From Bacteroidota bacterium (lineage in GTDB: Bacteria > Bacteroidota > Ignavibacteria > Ignavibacteriales > Melioribacteraceae): 50,196 nucleotides of DNA. Every line of letters begins with the position of its first letter. The first letter of the stretch is position 1. Below the pieces are notes generated by a model that had not been told where the DNA came from, searched no databases, and saw only the letters and a program-made list of their open reading frames with translations. The stretch lies in NCBI GenBank assembly GCA_018818165.1, contig JAHISP010000003.1, positions 1 through 50,196 on the forward strand, in the 5' to 3' direction. The position numbers and the translations under genes are program-made. Shown one piece after another: positions 1-10,690 of this stretch.

Positions 1-310
1 TATTCTGAAAAAGAGCTACAATGTTGATTTTTGTGTGTCGGCTGATAATTTTTATTCTAATTATGTTAATGAAAAATTTGATTTAATTATTATGGATATC
101 TCACTTGGTAGTGGAAAAGATGGCTTGCAGCTTACAAAAGAGATAAAGAAAATGTCTAATTTTTCAAATACACCAATTCTTTGTATAACTGCCCATGCTT
201 TTAGACAAGACAGGAAAAACGCTTATGATGCTGGCGTAGATTTTTATTTATCCAAACCTGTTTCTAATGAAATTGTTCTTGAAACAATTAGCGAGTTATT
301 AAATACTTAA
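1..310 (+). CDS. Response regulator receiver domain, 5'-truncated by the window edge
   Basis: The reading frame is open from base 2, so the gene starts outside the window; a GTG at 35 lies inside the domain and is not the true start. Visible are the second half of a CheY-like receiver: the phospho-acceptor Asp in LIIMDISLG, the switch Thr in ILCITAHAF and the conserved Lys-Pro in YLSKPVS, followed directly by the stop. The domain ends the protein, so this is either a stand-alone receiver or the last domain of a hybrid kinase whose N-terminus is not visible. The receiver resembles the last receiver of the protein at 41260-43626. Receiver assignment is firm; partner and output are unknown. Confidence 0.9.
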   Translation, partial: ILKKSYNVDFCVSADNFYSNYVNEKFDLIIMDISLGSGKDGLQLTKEIKKMSNFSNTPILCITAHAFRQDRKNAYDAGVDFYLSKPVSNEIVLETISELLNT

Positions 311-362
311 TAATTCTAATGAATTTATAGTTTATATTTTAGTTTGTAGGCTAAGTGAATAG

Positions 363-409
363 AAAAAAAGTTGCCATAAATACAGTAAATAACCATAGTT
401 TATGACAAC
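363..409 (-). terminator. Intrinsic terminator of pgk
   Basis: Arms 370-380 and 399-409 pair over 11 bp. The one imperfect pair is G-U when read on the minus strand but C-A on the plus strand, and the run of seven T on the minus strand (369-363) follows the stem. Both facts orient it to pgk, whose stop lies about 27 bases upstream of it. Confidence 0.8.
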
Positions 410-435
410 CTTTTAAAATAAGTTTTATACGTTTT

Positions 436-1632
436 TTAAGCGTCCGTTAAAGCTTCAACTCCTGGAAGAATTTTACCTTCTAAAAATTCTAACGATGCAC
501 CGCCACCAGTAGAAACGTGTGATACTTTATCATCTAACCCAGCTTTTTTAATTGCTGCAGCAGAATCACCACCGCCAATAATTGTAATAGCACCATTTTC
601 AGTTGCTTCCACTAATGCATGAGCAACAGAGTTAGTTCCATTTGCAAAATTATCAAATTCAAAAACTCCCATTGGACCATTCCATACTACTGTTTTACTC
701 TTTCTAATTTCATTACAAAAAAGTTCAATTGTTTCTGGTCCTATATCTAACCCCATTTTATCAGCTGGCATTGAATCAACTTTAACTACTTCTGATGGTG
801 AGTTATTATCAAATTCTTTTGCAACTAAAACATCTTTTGGCAATAGAACATTTACTTTAGATGTTTCAAACTTAGTTAGCATTTCTTTTGCTAATTCAAT
901 TTTATCTGAATCTAAAAGAGATGTTCCAATTTCAAAACCCTGAGCTTTGTAAAAAGTATAAGCCATTCCCCCACCAATAATTAGGGTATCAACTTTTTTT
1001 AGTAAATTTTCAATTACATCAATTTTGCCAGTTATTTTTGCTCCACCAAGAATTGCAGTAAATGGTCTCTTTGGTTCTGCAATTGCTTTATGAAGATAAT
1101 CCAATTCCTTTTGCATTAAAAAACCAGCAACACAAGTGTCAATAAATTTGGTTACTCCTTCTGTAGAAGCATGAGCACGATGTGCACTTCCAAAAGCATC
1201 GTTAACATAAACATCACCGTAACTTGCTAATTCTTTTGAAAAATCTTCATTATTATCTGTCTCTTCAATGTGAAATCTTAAATTTTCTAGAAGCAGAATA
1301 TCACCATCTTTTAATTCAGAAACTAATTTAGAAACACTTTCGCCAATGCAATCATTAGCAAATTTAACTTCTTTACCTAATAACTCACTTAATTTTAATG
1401 CAACTGGTTTTAAACTAAATTCTGATTTTACTTGACCTTTTGGACGACCTAAATGGCTCATCAAAATTGTCTTTCCACCATCTTTTATTATTTTTTCAAT
1501 TGTAGGTAATGCAGATGTAATTCTTTTATCGTCAGTTATGTTAAGATTTTCATCAAGTGGTACGTTAAAATCAACACGAACTAAAACACGTTTACCTTTT
1601 AATTGAACATCATTAATTGTTAGTTTATTCAT
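436..1632 (-). CDS. pgk: Phosphoglycerate kinase
   Basis: 398 residues, normal for bacterial PGK. It transfers phosphate from 1,3-bisphosphoglycerate to ADP in cytosolic glycolysis. Visible family signatures are the N-terminal substrate-binding block [28 protein letters not shown] and [14 protein letters not shown], and in the nucleotide-binding C-domain [19 protein letters not shown] and the glycine-rich [12 protein letters not shown] followed by [15 protein letters not shown]. The start is supported by AGAGGA a few bases upstream. It lies downstream of gap on the same strand, but a terminator-like hairpin sits between them (1654-1680), so expression of pgk from the gap promoter would need read-through. 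Identification is secure. Confidence 0.98.
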   Translation of the reverse strand: MNKLTINDVQLKGKRVLVRVDFNVPLDENLNITDDKRITSALPTIEKIIKDGGKTILMSHLGRPKGQVKSEFSLKPVALKLSELLGKEVKFANDCIGESVSKLVSELKDGDILLLENLRFHIEETDNNEDFSKELASYGDVYVNDAFGSAHRAHASTEGVTKFIDTCVAGFLMQKELDYLHKAIAEPKRPFTAILGGAKITGKIDVIENLLKKVDTLIIGGGMAYTFYKAQGFEIGTSLLDSDKIELAKEMLTKFETSKVNVLLPKDVLVAKEFDNNSPSEVVKVDSMPADKMGLDIGPETIELFCNEIRKSKTVVWNGPMGVFEFDNFANGTNSVAHALVEATENGAITIIGGGDSAAAIKKAGLDDKVSHVSTGGGASLEFLEGKILPGVEALTDA

Positions 1633-1653
1633 TATTTCCTCTATAAAATTAAA

Positions 1654-1680
1654 TAAAAAAAAGACGGCTAATGCCGTCTT
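1654..1680 (-). terminator. Intrinsic terminator between gap and pgk
   Basis: AAGACGGC (1661-1668) and GCCGTCTT (1673-1680) form a perfect 8-bp stem with a TAAT loop; on the minus strand it runs straight into seven T. It lies 13 bases after the gap stop and about 28 bases before the pgk start, so it is also effectively in the pgk leader. Confidence 0.85.
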
Positions 1681-1693
1681 CTATAAATTATAA

Positions 1694-2722
<1,029 letters not shown>

Positions 2723-2765
2723 TTATTTTTTTTATTACTAAAATTACTTCTAATTATTTACGAAT

Positions 2766-2796
2766 CAAAATTACCTAAAATTCCTTAATTATTCAA
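2766..2796 (-). promoter_or_regulatory. Candidate Bacteroidetes-type promoter of gap
   Basis: On the minus strand, TTG (2794-2796) is followed after 20 bases by TAATTTTG (2766-2773), a full match to the TAnnTTTG minus-7 element. The predicted transcript would have a leader of about 65 bases ending in the GGAGG of gap. This is a consensus match only. Confidence 0.5.
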
Positions 2797-2970
2797 TTTA
2801 TACTCCACTTTTATGTAATATATTCAGATAATACCATGTTTTTAATTAAATATTTTAGGCTATGAATTATTATTTCTTATTTTTTAAAATTAAATCATAA
2901 AACATTTAACTTGAAAAATGATTATTTTTTCATTATTTATTTGCTTTAATTCAAATAACAAAGGTTGATT

Positions 2971-3654
2971 ATGGAAATAGTATCTACTTCTTTACAGTTT
3001 GTCCCTATTTTTGCCGATTTGCCAATTGAAACACTTTTAAAAATTGAACAAATTGGAAGTAAAAGAAAATATAAAAAAGAAGAACCAATATTATTAGAAG
3101 AAGATGCTGGTAATGCCCTCTTTGTTATTCTTACAGGTAAAGTAAAAGTTTCAAGGTCCAGTAATGACGGACGCGAAGTAATTTTAACCATTTTGGGTGA
3201 ATCAGATTTTTTTGGTGAAATGGCTATTTTAGATGGCTTGGCGCGCTCAGCAAATGTTATTGCAATTGAAGAATCCGAAGTTTTTCTTATTCAGAGAAAT
3301 GATTTTTTGTTACTTCTTCATGAGCATCCAGAAATATCTGTTATTTTATTACAGGAATTAACCGCAAGATTGAGAAATGCTGACATGAAAATAAAAGCAC
3401 TTTCTCTAAAAGATGCCGAAGGAAAAGTTGCCACTGTTTTGCTGCAAATTGCTGAATACTCAGGTAAAATTAAAAGTGGAGTAGTTGAAATTGATAAACT
3501 TCCTATTCAACAAGATTTAGCAAATATGGCAGGAACATCTCGCGAAACTATTTCACGAACTCTTCACTCATTTGCAAAACGCGGTTTCGTTGAACTTGAT
3601 GGAAACAAACTTAGAATAGTGAATTTTGAAAAATTTAAAGAGACATTTGAGTGA
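2971..3654 (+). CDS. Crp/Fnr-family transcriptional regulator
   Basis: 227 residues. The N-terminal cyclic-nucleotide-binding fold (about residues 10-125) shows the FFGEMAILDG loop and the nearby RSANVIA segment typical of the family; a dimerisation helix follows, and the C-terminal winged helix contains the recognition-helix signature GTSRETISRTLHSFAKRG. There is no N-terminal Cys cluster, so it is not an oxygen-sensing Fe-S Fnr; whether it binds cAMP or another ligand cannot be told. Start: a TTG at 2965 is in frame, but AAAGG at 2960-2964 is six bases from the ATG at 2971, which is preferred. Its stop overlaps the GTG of the following PHP gene, so the two are co-transcribed. It is divergent from gap and could regulate it, but no clear operator was recognised. 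Confidence 0.93.
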   Translation: MEIVSTSLQFVPIFADLPIETLLKIEQIGSKRKYKKEEPILLEEDAGNALFVILTGKVKVSRSSNDGREVILTILGESDFFGEMAILDGLARSANVIAIEESEVFLIQRNDFLLLLHEHPEISVILLQELTARLRNADMKIKALSLKDAEGKVATVLLQIAEYSGKIKSGVVEIDKLPIQQDLANMAGTSRETISRTLHSFAKRGFVELDGNKLRIVNFEKFKETFE

Positions 3655-4475
3655 AAAAATTTCCAAGAATTGACCTCCACATGCACACCACTTTTTCTGA
3701 TGGCCATTATACTCCAACTGAGCTAATTAAAAAAGTAAATGAACAGAACATAAATATAGTTAGTATTACTGATCATGATAGCTTAAACGGATTAGAAGAA
3801 GCTATTGCTGCTGGGGAAGAATTTGGAATAAAAGTTATACCCGGTGTAGAAATTAGCACTGATGTTGAAGATCGTGAAGTTCATCTTCTTGGATATTTTA
3901 TTGATATTAATAATTCTGAACTTAAAAAATATCTTAGTTTTTTTAGAGACGAACGAATTGAAAGAGCTAAAATAATGGTAAATAAATTAGTTAATCTCGG
4001 ATTTGATATTTCCATAAATGATGTGTTGGATGTGGCAAAAGACTCGGCTGTTGGCAGACCACATGTTGCGTTGGCTATGATGAATAAGGGTATTGTAACA
4101 GATTTTTATGAGGCTTTCCAAAAATACTTGCGCGACGACGGTCCTGCGTATGAAAGAAAAATTCATGTTTCATCGCAAAGTGCATTAAAGTTAATTGCTG
4201 ATGCTGGTGGTTTGTCTTTTATTGCACATCCAGGCCATATGAAAGAATCTATTTTAATGTCACTAATAAATGCTGGAGTTGACGGAATTGAAGTAATACA
4301 TCCTTCGCATAATGATTATCAAAAAAAATATTATAAAGGAATTGTAAATCAATATTGCTTGTTAGAATCTGGGGGATCCGATTTTCACGGTGGTATTAAA
4401 GGTGATGAAGAAAATCTTGGTAGATATTTGCTTGATCCAAAGCGTTTCCAAGATATGGGGCGTATATTAAATTAG
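3651..4475 (+). CDS. PHP-domain metal-dependent phosphoesterase (TrpH/YciV type)
   Basis: 274 residues. The PHP metal-binding motifs are all visible: DLHMHTTFSDG near residue 10, ITDHDS near 42, PGVEIS near 65, RPHVALAM in the middle, IAHPGH near 190 and SGGSDFHGG near the C-terminus. Family members hydrolyse 3',5'-nucleoside bisphosphates or the 5' ends of RNA fragments; which substrate applies here is inference. Translation starts at a GTG overlapping the stop of the Crp/Fnr gene by four bases (GTGA), implying translational coupling. It differs from the PHP domain of DNA polymerase III or X in being stand-alone and short. Confidence 0.9.
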   Translation: MKKFPRIDLHMHTTFSDGHYTPTELIKKVNEQNINIVSITDHDSLNGLEEAIAAGEEFGIKVIPGVEISTDVEDREVHLLGYFIDINNSELKKYLSFFRDERIERAKIMVNKLVNLGFDISINDVLDVAKDSAVGRPHVALAMMNKGIVTDFYEAFQKYLRDDGPAYERKIHVSSQSALKLIADAGGLSFIAHPGHMKESILMSLINAGVDGIEVIHPSHNDYQKKYYKGIVNQYCLLESGGSDFHGGIKGDEENLGRYLLDPKRFQDMGRILN

Positions 4476-4651
4476 AGATTTCTCCAAAATTTGAATTGTA
4501 ATTCACTTCAAACAACTTTTAACAGATTAAGTTACTATTTAAAATTTGTGATAAATAAATAACTATTTTTTTTTAACATTTTTAACTAATTATGTATTCA
4601 AGATATATTTTTTTTAATTGAATAAATTTTTTCGAAATTAAGGCAATTGAT

Positions 4652-6859
4652 ATGTTATTAAAAAGAACAGTTATTTTATTTTTTATAGTCACCTCTTCAC
4701 TTTTGTCTCAAAATATTGGAGTTTGGAAGAACTATACAAACATGGAAGATGTAATGAATATTTCATCAACCAACGCTGGCTTTTGGATTGCTACTACTGG
4801 TGGTGCTGGTTATTTTTTAAACTCATCTAATGAGTTTGATTTCTTTCTTACAAATTCTGAAGGTTTAAGTAGTCAAAATGTTACTTCAGTGGATATTGAT
4901 AACACAGGCAATATTTGGTTAGGTATGCAAAATGGTTTGATAGATGTTTATAACCCAAATGATAAATCAACTGTAACAATAAGGGATATTTACGAATCAC
5001 CCAATACTTCAAAACAAATTACTGACATTTTAATTATTGATAATATTGCATATGTTTCAACTGAGTTTGGTTTGTCACTTATTAACACTAGTAATCTTGG
5101 CTTTATTTCATCAACATCTAAATTTGGAAATTTCCCAAGTACTATTGTAGTAAATAGTGTTACTGTTGATAATAAAATTTATATTTCAACCGAGTCTGGA
5201 ATTGCAATTCAAAAAGATGGTGCTACAAATTTAGTTGCTCCAGAATCTTGGGAAAGCTACAGTGTTGTTACTGACATTGCTGCAAATAATATTTATAGAA
5301 CTATTAAATTTGGAAGTTCTATTATTTCAGCTACTGATAAAGGACTATTTAGTTTTAATGGAACTAATTGGATTCATTATTTTTATTCTGACCCAATTCT
5401 TGATATTGAAGTATTCGAAAACAAATTGATAGTTTTATTTAATAATTCACTTCACACATATGATGGAACAACTGATAGAACAATCTATACTTCATCAAAT
5501 AGTACGTTTAGAAAAATGAATGTTACAGAAGATGGCACAATTCTAATTGCTTCAAATATGGGGACAATTAGGATTACCGAAAATAGCGATGAAGTTTTGC
5601 TCCCCAATGGTCCAATAAATAATTCTTTTGAAAGCTTAGCCGTTGATAAAAATGGTGCATTATGGGTTGGAACTGGGAAAGATGAGTTTGGAAATGGATT
5701 CATGAAATTTGAAAACGGTTTTTGGACAAACTACAACACAACAACTTTTCCAGAATTGCCTAATAATAATTATCACAATGTTTCTGCCGATAATAATCAA
5801 GTGTATCTTTCAAACTGGGGATCAGGTTTAACAATTGAAAAGGATGGAGTTTTTTCATATCTGAATGCAAATAATTCTGAACTTGTTGGTATTCCTGGGC
5901 ATCCTAATTATGTAGTTATTATGAATGCTCAACGCGATAGCAAAGGTGATTTGTGGTTTTTTAATCATGCCTCTGATGATGGAAAACCATTAATTCAATT
6001 AACTTCTGATTCAACTTGGTACCATTATACTTTCCCTTTTGCTCCTTTAACACTAGATAATTTTATGCTTGGTGGCTTAATTGACGAATATGATACAAAG
6101 TGGTTTAATGTTCTTGGAAGAGGTTTGTTTTATTTTAACGAAAATAGTTCACCTGCAGATAATTCCAACGATGTTTGGGGACAGTTAACAACTTCTGAAG
6201 GATTAAATTCAAATTACGTAAACGCAATTGCACTTGATAAGCGTGGTGAATTATGGATAGGAACAACAAGTGGAATGAATGTTCTCTCAAACACGTCTTC
6301 GCCAAAATCGCTAATTACATCTGTCTTGGCTTTTGCTTTACGCCAACAATCAATAACCGCTATAGCTGTCGATCCACTAAATTACAAATGGGTTGGAACT
6401 TATCAAGGACTTTTTGTAATGTCACCAGATGGTTCTCATCTTATTGCTCAATATGATAGCAAAAATAGTCCACTTCCATCTGATAATATTTTATCTCTTG
6501 CAATTGATGAAAGTACTGGTCTTGTTTATATTGGAACAAGTTTAGGATTAAGCACTTTAACAACTTCATCACTTGAGCCAAAACAAGAATTTAGTAAAAT
6601 TCTTACTTACCCAAGTCCGTTTAAAATTGGAGTTCACGAATATGTTACTTTTGATGGATTAGTAAAAAATAGTACAATTAAAATTTTATCAATTTCTGGG
6701 AAATTAATAAAAACGCTAGAAACTCCAGGTGGAAGAATAACTTTTTGGGATGGTAAGGATGAAAATGGTAAATTTGTAAGTAGTGGAATTTATCTTTTAG
6801 TAGCTTTTGATGAAGAAGCAGATAAAATTACCACATCAAAATTTGCTGTTATTCGTTAA
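4652..6859 (+). CDS. Secreted two-beta-propeller protein with T9SS sorting domain (PorZ-like)
   Basis: 735 residues. It starts with a signal peptide (about residues 1-19, MLLKRTVILFFIVTSSLLSQ) after an AAGG ribosome site. The body consists of repeated propeller blades of the two-component-regulator type (for example GNIWLGMQNGLIDVY, GALWVGTGKDEFG, GELWIGTTSGMNVL, YKWVGTYQGLFVM), enough for two propellers. The last 85 residues carry a T9SS type A-like sorting domain: YPSPFKIG, IKILSISGKLIKTL, FWDGKDENGKFVSSGIYLL and the final KFAVIR. This architecture and length match PorZ, the cell-surface component of the T9SS attachment complex in Porphyromonas; the orthology is inference. The ABC-F gene starts 14 bases downstream, so the two may share a transcript. 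Confidence 0.8.
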   Translation: MLLKRTVILFFIVTSSLLSQNIGVWKNYTNMEDVMNISSTNAGFWIATTGGAGYFLNSSNEFDFFLTNSEGLSSQNVTSVDIDNTGNIWLGMQNGLIDVYNPNDKSTVTIRDIYESPNTSKQITDILIIDNIAYVSTEFGLSLINTSNLGFISSTSKFGNFPSTIVVNSVTVDNKIYISTESGIAIQKDGATNLVAPESWESYSVVTDIAANNIYRTIKFGSSIISATDKGLFSFNGTNWIHYFYSDPILDIEVFENKLIVLFNNSLHTYDGTTDRTIYTSSNSTFRKMNVTEDGTILIASNMGTIRITENSDEVLLPNGPINNSFESLAVDKNGALWVGTGKDEFGNGFMKFENGFWTNYNTTTFPELPNNNYHNVSADNNQVYLSNWGSGLTIEKDGVFSYLNANNSELVGIPGHPNYVVIMNAQRDSKGDLWFFNHASDDGKPLIQLTSDSTWYHYTFPFAPLTLDNFMLGGLIDEYDTKWFNVLGRGLFYFNENSSPADNSNDVWGQLTTSEGLNSNYVNAIALDKRGELWIGTTSGMNVLSNTSSPKSLITSVLAFALRQQSITAIAVDPLNYKWVGTYQGLFVMSPDGSHLIAQYDSKNSPLPSDNILSLAIDESTGLVYIGTSLGLSTLTTSSLEPKQEFSKILTYPSPFKIGVHEYVTFDGLVKNSTIKILSISGKLIKTLETPGGRITFWDGKDENGKFVSSGIYLLVAFDEEADKITTSKFAVIR

Positions 6860-6873
6860 TAAAAAGTTTTTAT

Positions 6874-8820
6874 ATGATAGATTTAATTGATGTCTCCATT
6901 CAATTTACTGGAGTTCCCCTTTTTGATTCCACCAATATTAAAATTAATAAGGGTGATAAAATTGCCCTTGTTGGTGCTAATGGAACTGGCAAATCAACAA
7001 TATTAAAATTAATTGCTGGCTTGGAAGAAACTTCCACTGGTAAAATTCAAAAACAAAAGAATATTTCTTCTGGCTACCTTCCGCAGGAATATTTGAATAC
7101 TTCAACAAAATCTGTATTTGAAGAAGTAAAACAATCTCTTGAAAAAGTTCATGCAATTGAATTAAAAGAAACAGAACTGCACGAAATAATTAGTGATTCC
7201 AAAATTTCTGAAACTGAAAGAGAACGTGCAATAAACGAATTGGGCAAGTTAGAAAATAAAAAGACCGAAATTGATTTCTATTCAATAAATTCTCAAATTG
7301 AAAAAGTTCTTGAAGGACTTGGATTTACAGTAGCAGATTTTCAGCAGCCAGTTTCCACTTATTCTGGTGGATGGCAAATGCGAATTGAACTTGCAAAAAT
7401 ATTGCTTGGAAATCATGATATTATCCTTTTAGATGAACCTACAAACCATCTTGATTTAGATTCGCTACAATGGTTAATAAACTTCCTAATGAACTATAAA
7501 GGTGCATTACTGCTTGTTTCGCATGATAGATATTTTGTAAATAAACTTACAACACGCACACTTGAAATTTTTAATAAAAAACTAACTCTCTATAATGGAA
7601 ATTATGACGCATACTTGCGATTTAAAGAAGAACGGGATAAACAATTAATCGCAAACTTCCAGAGCCAGGAAAGAAAGCGAAAACAAACAGAAGATTTTGT
7701 TGAACGCTTTAGATACAAGGCAACAAAGGCGAAGCAAGTTCAGAGCAGAATTAAACAACTCAACAAGCTTGAAGAAATAGAGTTGCCAGAATTTGAGGGG
7801 AAAATAAATCTTCGTTTTCCAGAACCACCACGAAGTGGCTCAATCCCAATTGATATTAAGGCGCTTACAAAACAATATGACGATAATTTAGTTTTCAAGA
7901 ATTTTGATTTTAGAATTGAGCGTGGTGATAAAATTGCATTTGTTGGTCCAAATGGAGCAGGCAAAACTACGCTTGCTAAAATAATTGCAAATAAAATAAA
8001 TTTTAATAGTGGTGAAATGATTGTTGGTCACAATGCAATTATTTCATATTATGCGCAGGAGGTAACTGCCGATTTAGATTTAGAAAGTGATGTTCTCGAT
8101 TGCGTGATGCAAAGCTCAATTGAATCAACTCCACAGCAGATAAGGACAATTCTTGGCTCATTTTTATTTACTAATGATGATGTATTTAAAAAAGTTAAAG
8201 TCCTTTCTGGAGGTGAAAAAAGTCGTGTAGCTCTTGCAAAAATACTTTTGACAAAAGCTAATCTAATAGTTCTTGATGAACCGACAAACCATCTCGACTA
8301 TAATTCAAAGTTAGTTCTGCAAGATGCATTAGTTAATTTTTCAGGTTCGTTAATTATTGTATCTCACGATGTAGATTTTCTTAAACCTATTGTAAATAAA
8401 GTACTTGAGATAAGGAAATTGAAAACTACTCTTTTTGCTGGCGGTATTGATTATTATTTTACAAAGCGAGAATCTATAATTGAAAAGGAAGACACTCCAA
8501 CTTTAGGAAAGGTATCAGAAAATAATGCAAATAGAAAGGACCAAAAAAGATTTGACGCAGAAAACAGAAAAAAAAGATATGAAGCTACAAAAATTCTGAA
8601 AAAAGAGGTGTTGAAATTGGAAAGTGAAATTGAATTACTTGAAGCACAAATAGAAGCATTGGAAATTGAACTTGGTGATGAAAAAGTTTATTCAAATCCT
8701 CAACTATCCGCTAAAAAGAACAAAGAGTACGAGAATTCTAAAAACATATTAGAAAAGATTTATTCCATTTGGACAGATAAATCGGAGGAATTAGAAAATA
8801 TTGAACAGGAATTTAACTAG
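6874..8820 (+). CDS. ABC-F family ATPase (ribosome-associated, Uup-like)
   Basis: 648 residues with two ABC ATPase domains and no membrane segments. Domain 1 has Walker A GANGTGKST, signature YSGGWQMR and Walker B ILLDEPTNHLD; domain 2 has GPNGAGKTT, LSGGEKSR and VLDEPTNHLD. Between them lies the charged interdomain linker (about residues 240-310, rich in RKRKQ and KAKQVQSR), and a Lys/Glu-rich coiled coil closes the protein (about residues 545-648), as in Uup. Family members act on the ribosome and help resolve stalled translation; which subfamily this belongs to cannot be settled by eye. Its end overlaps the convergent ROK kinase by eight bases, leaving no room for a terminator. Confidence 0.93.
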   Translation: MIDLIDVSIQFTGVPLFDSTNIKINKGDKIALVGANGTGKSTILKLIAGLEETSTGKIQKQKNISSGYLPQEYLNTSTKSVFEEVKQSLEKVHAIELKETELHEIISDSKISETERERAINELGKLENKKTEIDFYSINSQIEKVLEGLGFTVADFQQPVSTYSGGWQMRIELAKILLGNHDIILLDEPTNHLDLDSLQWLINFLMNYKGALLLVSHDRYFVNKLTTRTLEIFNKKLTLYNGNYDAYLRFKEERDKQLIANFQSQERKRKQTEDFVERFRYKATKAKQVQSRIKQLNKLEEIELPEFEGKINLRFPEPPRSGSIPIDIKALTKQYDDNLVFKNFDFRIERGDKIAFVGPNGAGKTTLAKIIANKINFNSGEMIVGHNAIISYYAQEVTADLDLESDVLDCVMQSSIESTPQQIRTILGSFLFTNDDVFKKVKVLSGGEKSRVALAKILLTKANLIVLDEPTNHLDYNSKLVLQDALVNFSGSLIIVSHDVDFLKPIVNKVLEIRKLKTTLFAGGIDYYFTKRESIIEKEDTPTLGKVSENNANRKDQKRFDAENRKKRYEATKILKKEVLKLESEIELLEAQIEALEIELGDEKVYSNPQLSAKKNKEYENSKNILEKIYSIWTDKSEELENIEQEFN

Positions 8821-9781
8821 TTAGAAATTCCTCTACTAAAGCAATTCCTCCATAAAGTGGTGCATCATCACCAAGATTTGTTGCTATTATTTTAACGTCT
8901 TTCCCAGGTTCAGCAAGAACTATTTTCATAAAACTTTTTTGAACTTCTGGTAGAATAAAATCGTCCATTGCTTCTACAACGCCTCCACCAAGTACAATTG
9001 TATCTATATTTAGCAAAGTTGTTATACTTCCAAGAACTGAGCCTATAACTTTACATGCTTTCTTAATCTCTTTTAAAACAAGTTTATCACCACTTTCAAC
9101 AGCATTAGCAAGTGCACTGCTTTTAATTTTATCATCCTTAGCAAATTCTAGAATATTACTTACACTGCCTTTCTTAAGCTTTTTATTTATACTTTCAACA
9201 ATCGCTGTCCTACTGGCTATCATTTCAAAAGATTTAGCATTTTTACCTTTTATGAACTCCCCTTTTCTATTTACCTTCATGTGTCCTATTTCGCCAGCAA
9301 AGAAATTTGTACCACGATAAATTTTACCGTCAAAAATAAGGGCGCCACCAATTCCAGTTCCAATAAAAACAACTAACATATTATTTACTTTATCTTCAAA
9401 CTCATATTTTTTAATTCCTAAAGCAGCAAGATTAACATCATTTTCGAGAAGAACTGGAATATTGTAACTTTTTTGTAATGCTTCTTTTATATTAAAATCT
9501 TTAATTCCAAGATTTGGCGCATTACTTAATAAACCAGAAATAGGATTTACTGTACCTGGGACACCCATTGCAATAGCTTTAATATTTTTTTCAGTTACTT
9601 TGTGATTGTCAAATAGTTTGCTAATGGATTCAACTATACATTCCACAATGAAATCTGCACCCTTTGAAGAATCTGTTGGTTGTTTAACTTTTCCAACAAT
9701 TTCATTTTCAGAGTTTAAAAGAGCCGAAAGGATTTTTGTGCCACCTAAATCGACAGTTATTATGTATTCAGAATTTTTCAT
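8813..9781 (-). CDS. ROK-family sugar kinase lacking the zinc-binding Cys motif
   Basis: 322 residues, the usual length for ROK glucokinases or N-acetylglucosamine kinases without a DNA-binding domain. Visible are the ATP-binding VDLGGTKI (residues 10-17), the catalytic Asp in ENDVNLAALG (Asp115), FIGTGIGGALI and GEIGHMKV with the conserved His167. The following zinc site CxCGxxGCxE expected for the family is absent: residues 176-186 read FIKGKNAKSFE with no cysteine. The enzyme probably phosphorylates glucose or a related sugar in the cytosol and would feed the nearby glycolytic enzymes, but the substrate is not determined. No clear ribosome site precedes the ATG. It overlaps the 3' end of the ABC-F gene. 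Confidence 0.88.
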   Translation of the reverse strand: MKNSEYIITVDLGGTKILSALLNSENEIVGKVKQPTDSSKGADFIVECIVESISKLFDNHKVTEKNIKAIAMGVPGTVNPISGLLSNAPNLGIKDFNIKEALQKSYNIPVLLENDVNLAALGIKKYEFEDKVNNMLVVFIGTGIGGALIFDGKIYRGTNFFAGEIGHMKVNRKGEFIKGKNAKSFEMIASRTAIVESINKKLKKGSVSNILEFAKDDKIKSSALANAVESGDKLVLKEIKKACKVIGSVLGSITTLLNIDTIVLGGGVVEAMDDFILPEVQKSFMKIVLAEPGKDVKIIATNLGDDAPLYGGIALVEEFLTS

Positions 9782-9901
9782 TTTTTTTAATCACTTATTT
9801 AATTTTATTTACTTTTAAATAATAACAATGGATAATTTGAGAAGCAAAGAGAAAACCAAATTTCAATTTTCAACTGCGATTTTTTTTATATAATTTGCAC
9901 C

Positions 9902-10690
9902 ATGAAAAACAAACCATTAAAGAAATTCGGACAAAATTATTTAACGGATAGAAATACAATTCTAAAAATTATTGACAAATTTAATCCACAAAAAGATGAC
10001 GAAATAATTGAAATTGGGCCAGGTCGTGGTGCTTTAACAAATGAACTATCAAAAAAATGTAATAATATTAAAGCAATTGAAATTGATACTCGTGTAATAG
10101 AAAGTTTATCTATTCAGTTTCCTAATATAGCTTTTATCAATAAGGATTTTTTAAAACTAGACTTTAATGAAATATATGAATCTAGCAAATTGCGAGTGAT
10201 TGGAAATATTCCTTACAATATAACTTCTCCAATAATTTTTAAATTAATTGAAAACAGAACTATTTTTAGTGATGCATTAATGATGGTTCAATATGAAGTT
10301 GCAAAAAGAATGATTTCTAAACCAAATACTAAAGATTATGGAATTTTAGGTGTTATTTTAAATTATTTTACAACTGTAAATTTAGAATTCAAAATACCAC
10401 CCACTGTTTTTATTCCTAAACCAAAAGTGGATTCTGCAATTATTAGTCTAAATTTTGACAAAGATATTGATGATGACTTAAATGATCGTTTTTTTATAAA
10501 TGTTGTGAAAGCGGCTTTTGGAAATAGAAGAAAAACCTTAAAAAATTCATTGAACAATAGTATATTTGTAAGTCATAATTTAAATGAAGTTGATTTTGAT
10601 TTTTCGAGACGTGCTGAAACATTGAGTATTGAAGAATTTGTTTGGTTAGCTAAAACACTATCAAAGCAAAATGATAATGGAAGAAAATAA
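9902..10690 (+). CDS. rsmA: 16S rRNA dimethyladenosine transferase (KsgA)
   Basis: 262 residues, typical for the family. It dimethylates two adjacent adenines in the 3' terminal hairpin of 16S rRNA using S-adenosylmethionine during 30S maturation. Motifs seen: N-terminal KKFGQNYLTD, SAM motif I EIGPGRGALTNEL, the acidic residue of motif II in AIEIDTR, the catalytic NIPYNITSPI, and the C-terminal AFGNRRKTLKNSL. The ATG is the first in frame. The 3' end overlaps the start of mgtE, making this the first gene of a packed set rsmA-mgtE-PAP2. Confidence 0.97.
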   Translation: MKNKPLKKFGQNYLTDRNTILKIIDKFNPQKDDEIIEIGPGRGALTNELSKKCNNIKAIEIDTRVIESLSIQFPNIAFINKDFLKLDFNEIYESSKLRVIGNIPYNITSPIIFKLIENRTIFSDALMMVQYEVAKRMISKPNTKDYGILGVILNYFTTVNLEFKIPPTVFIPKPKVDSAIISLNFDKDIDDDLNDRFFINVVKAAFGNRRKTLKNSLNNSIFVSHNLNEVDFDFSRRAETLSIEEFVWLAKTLSKQNDNGRK

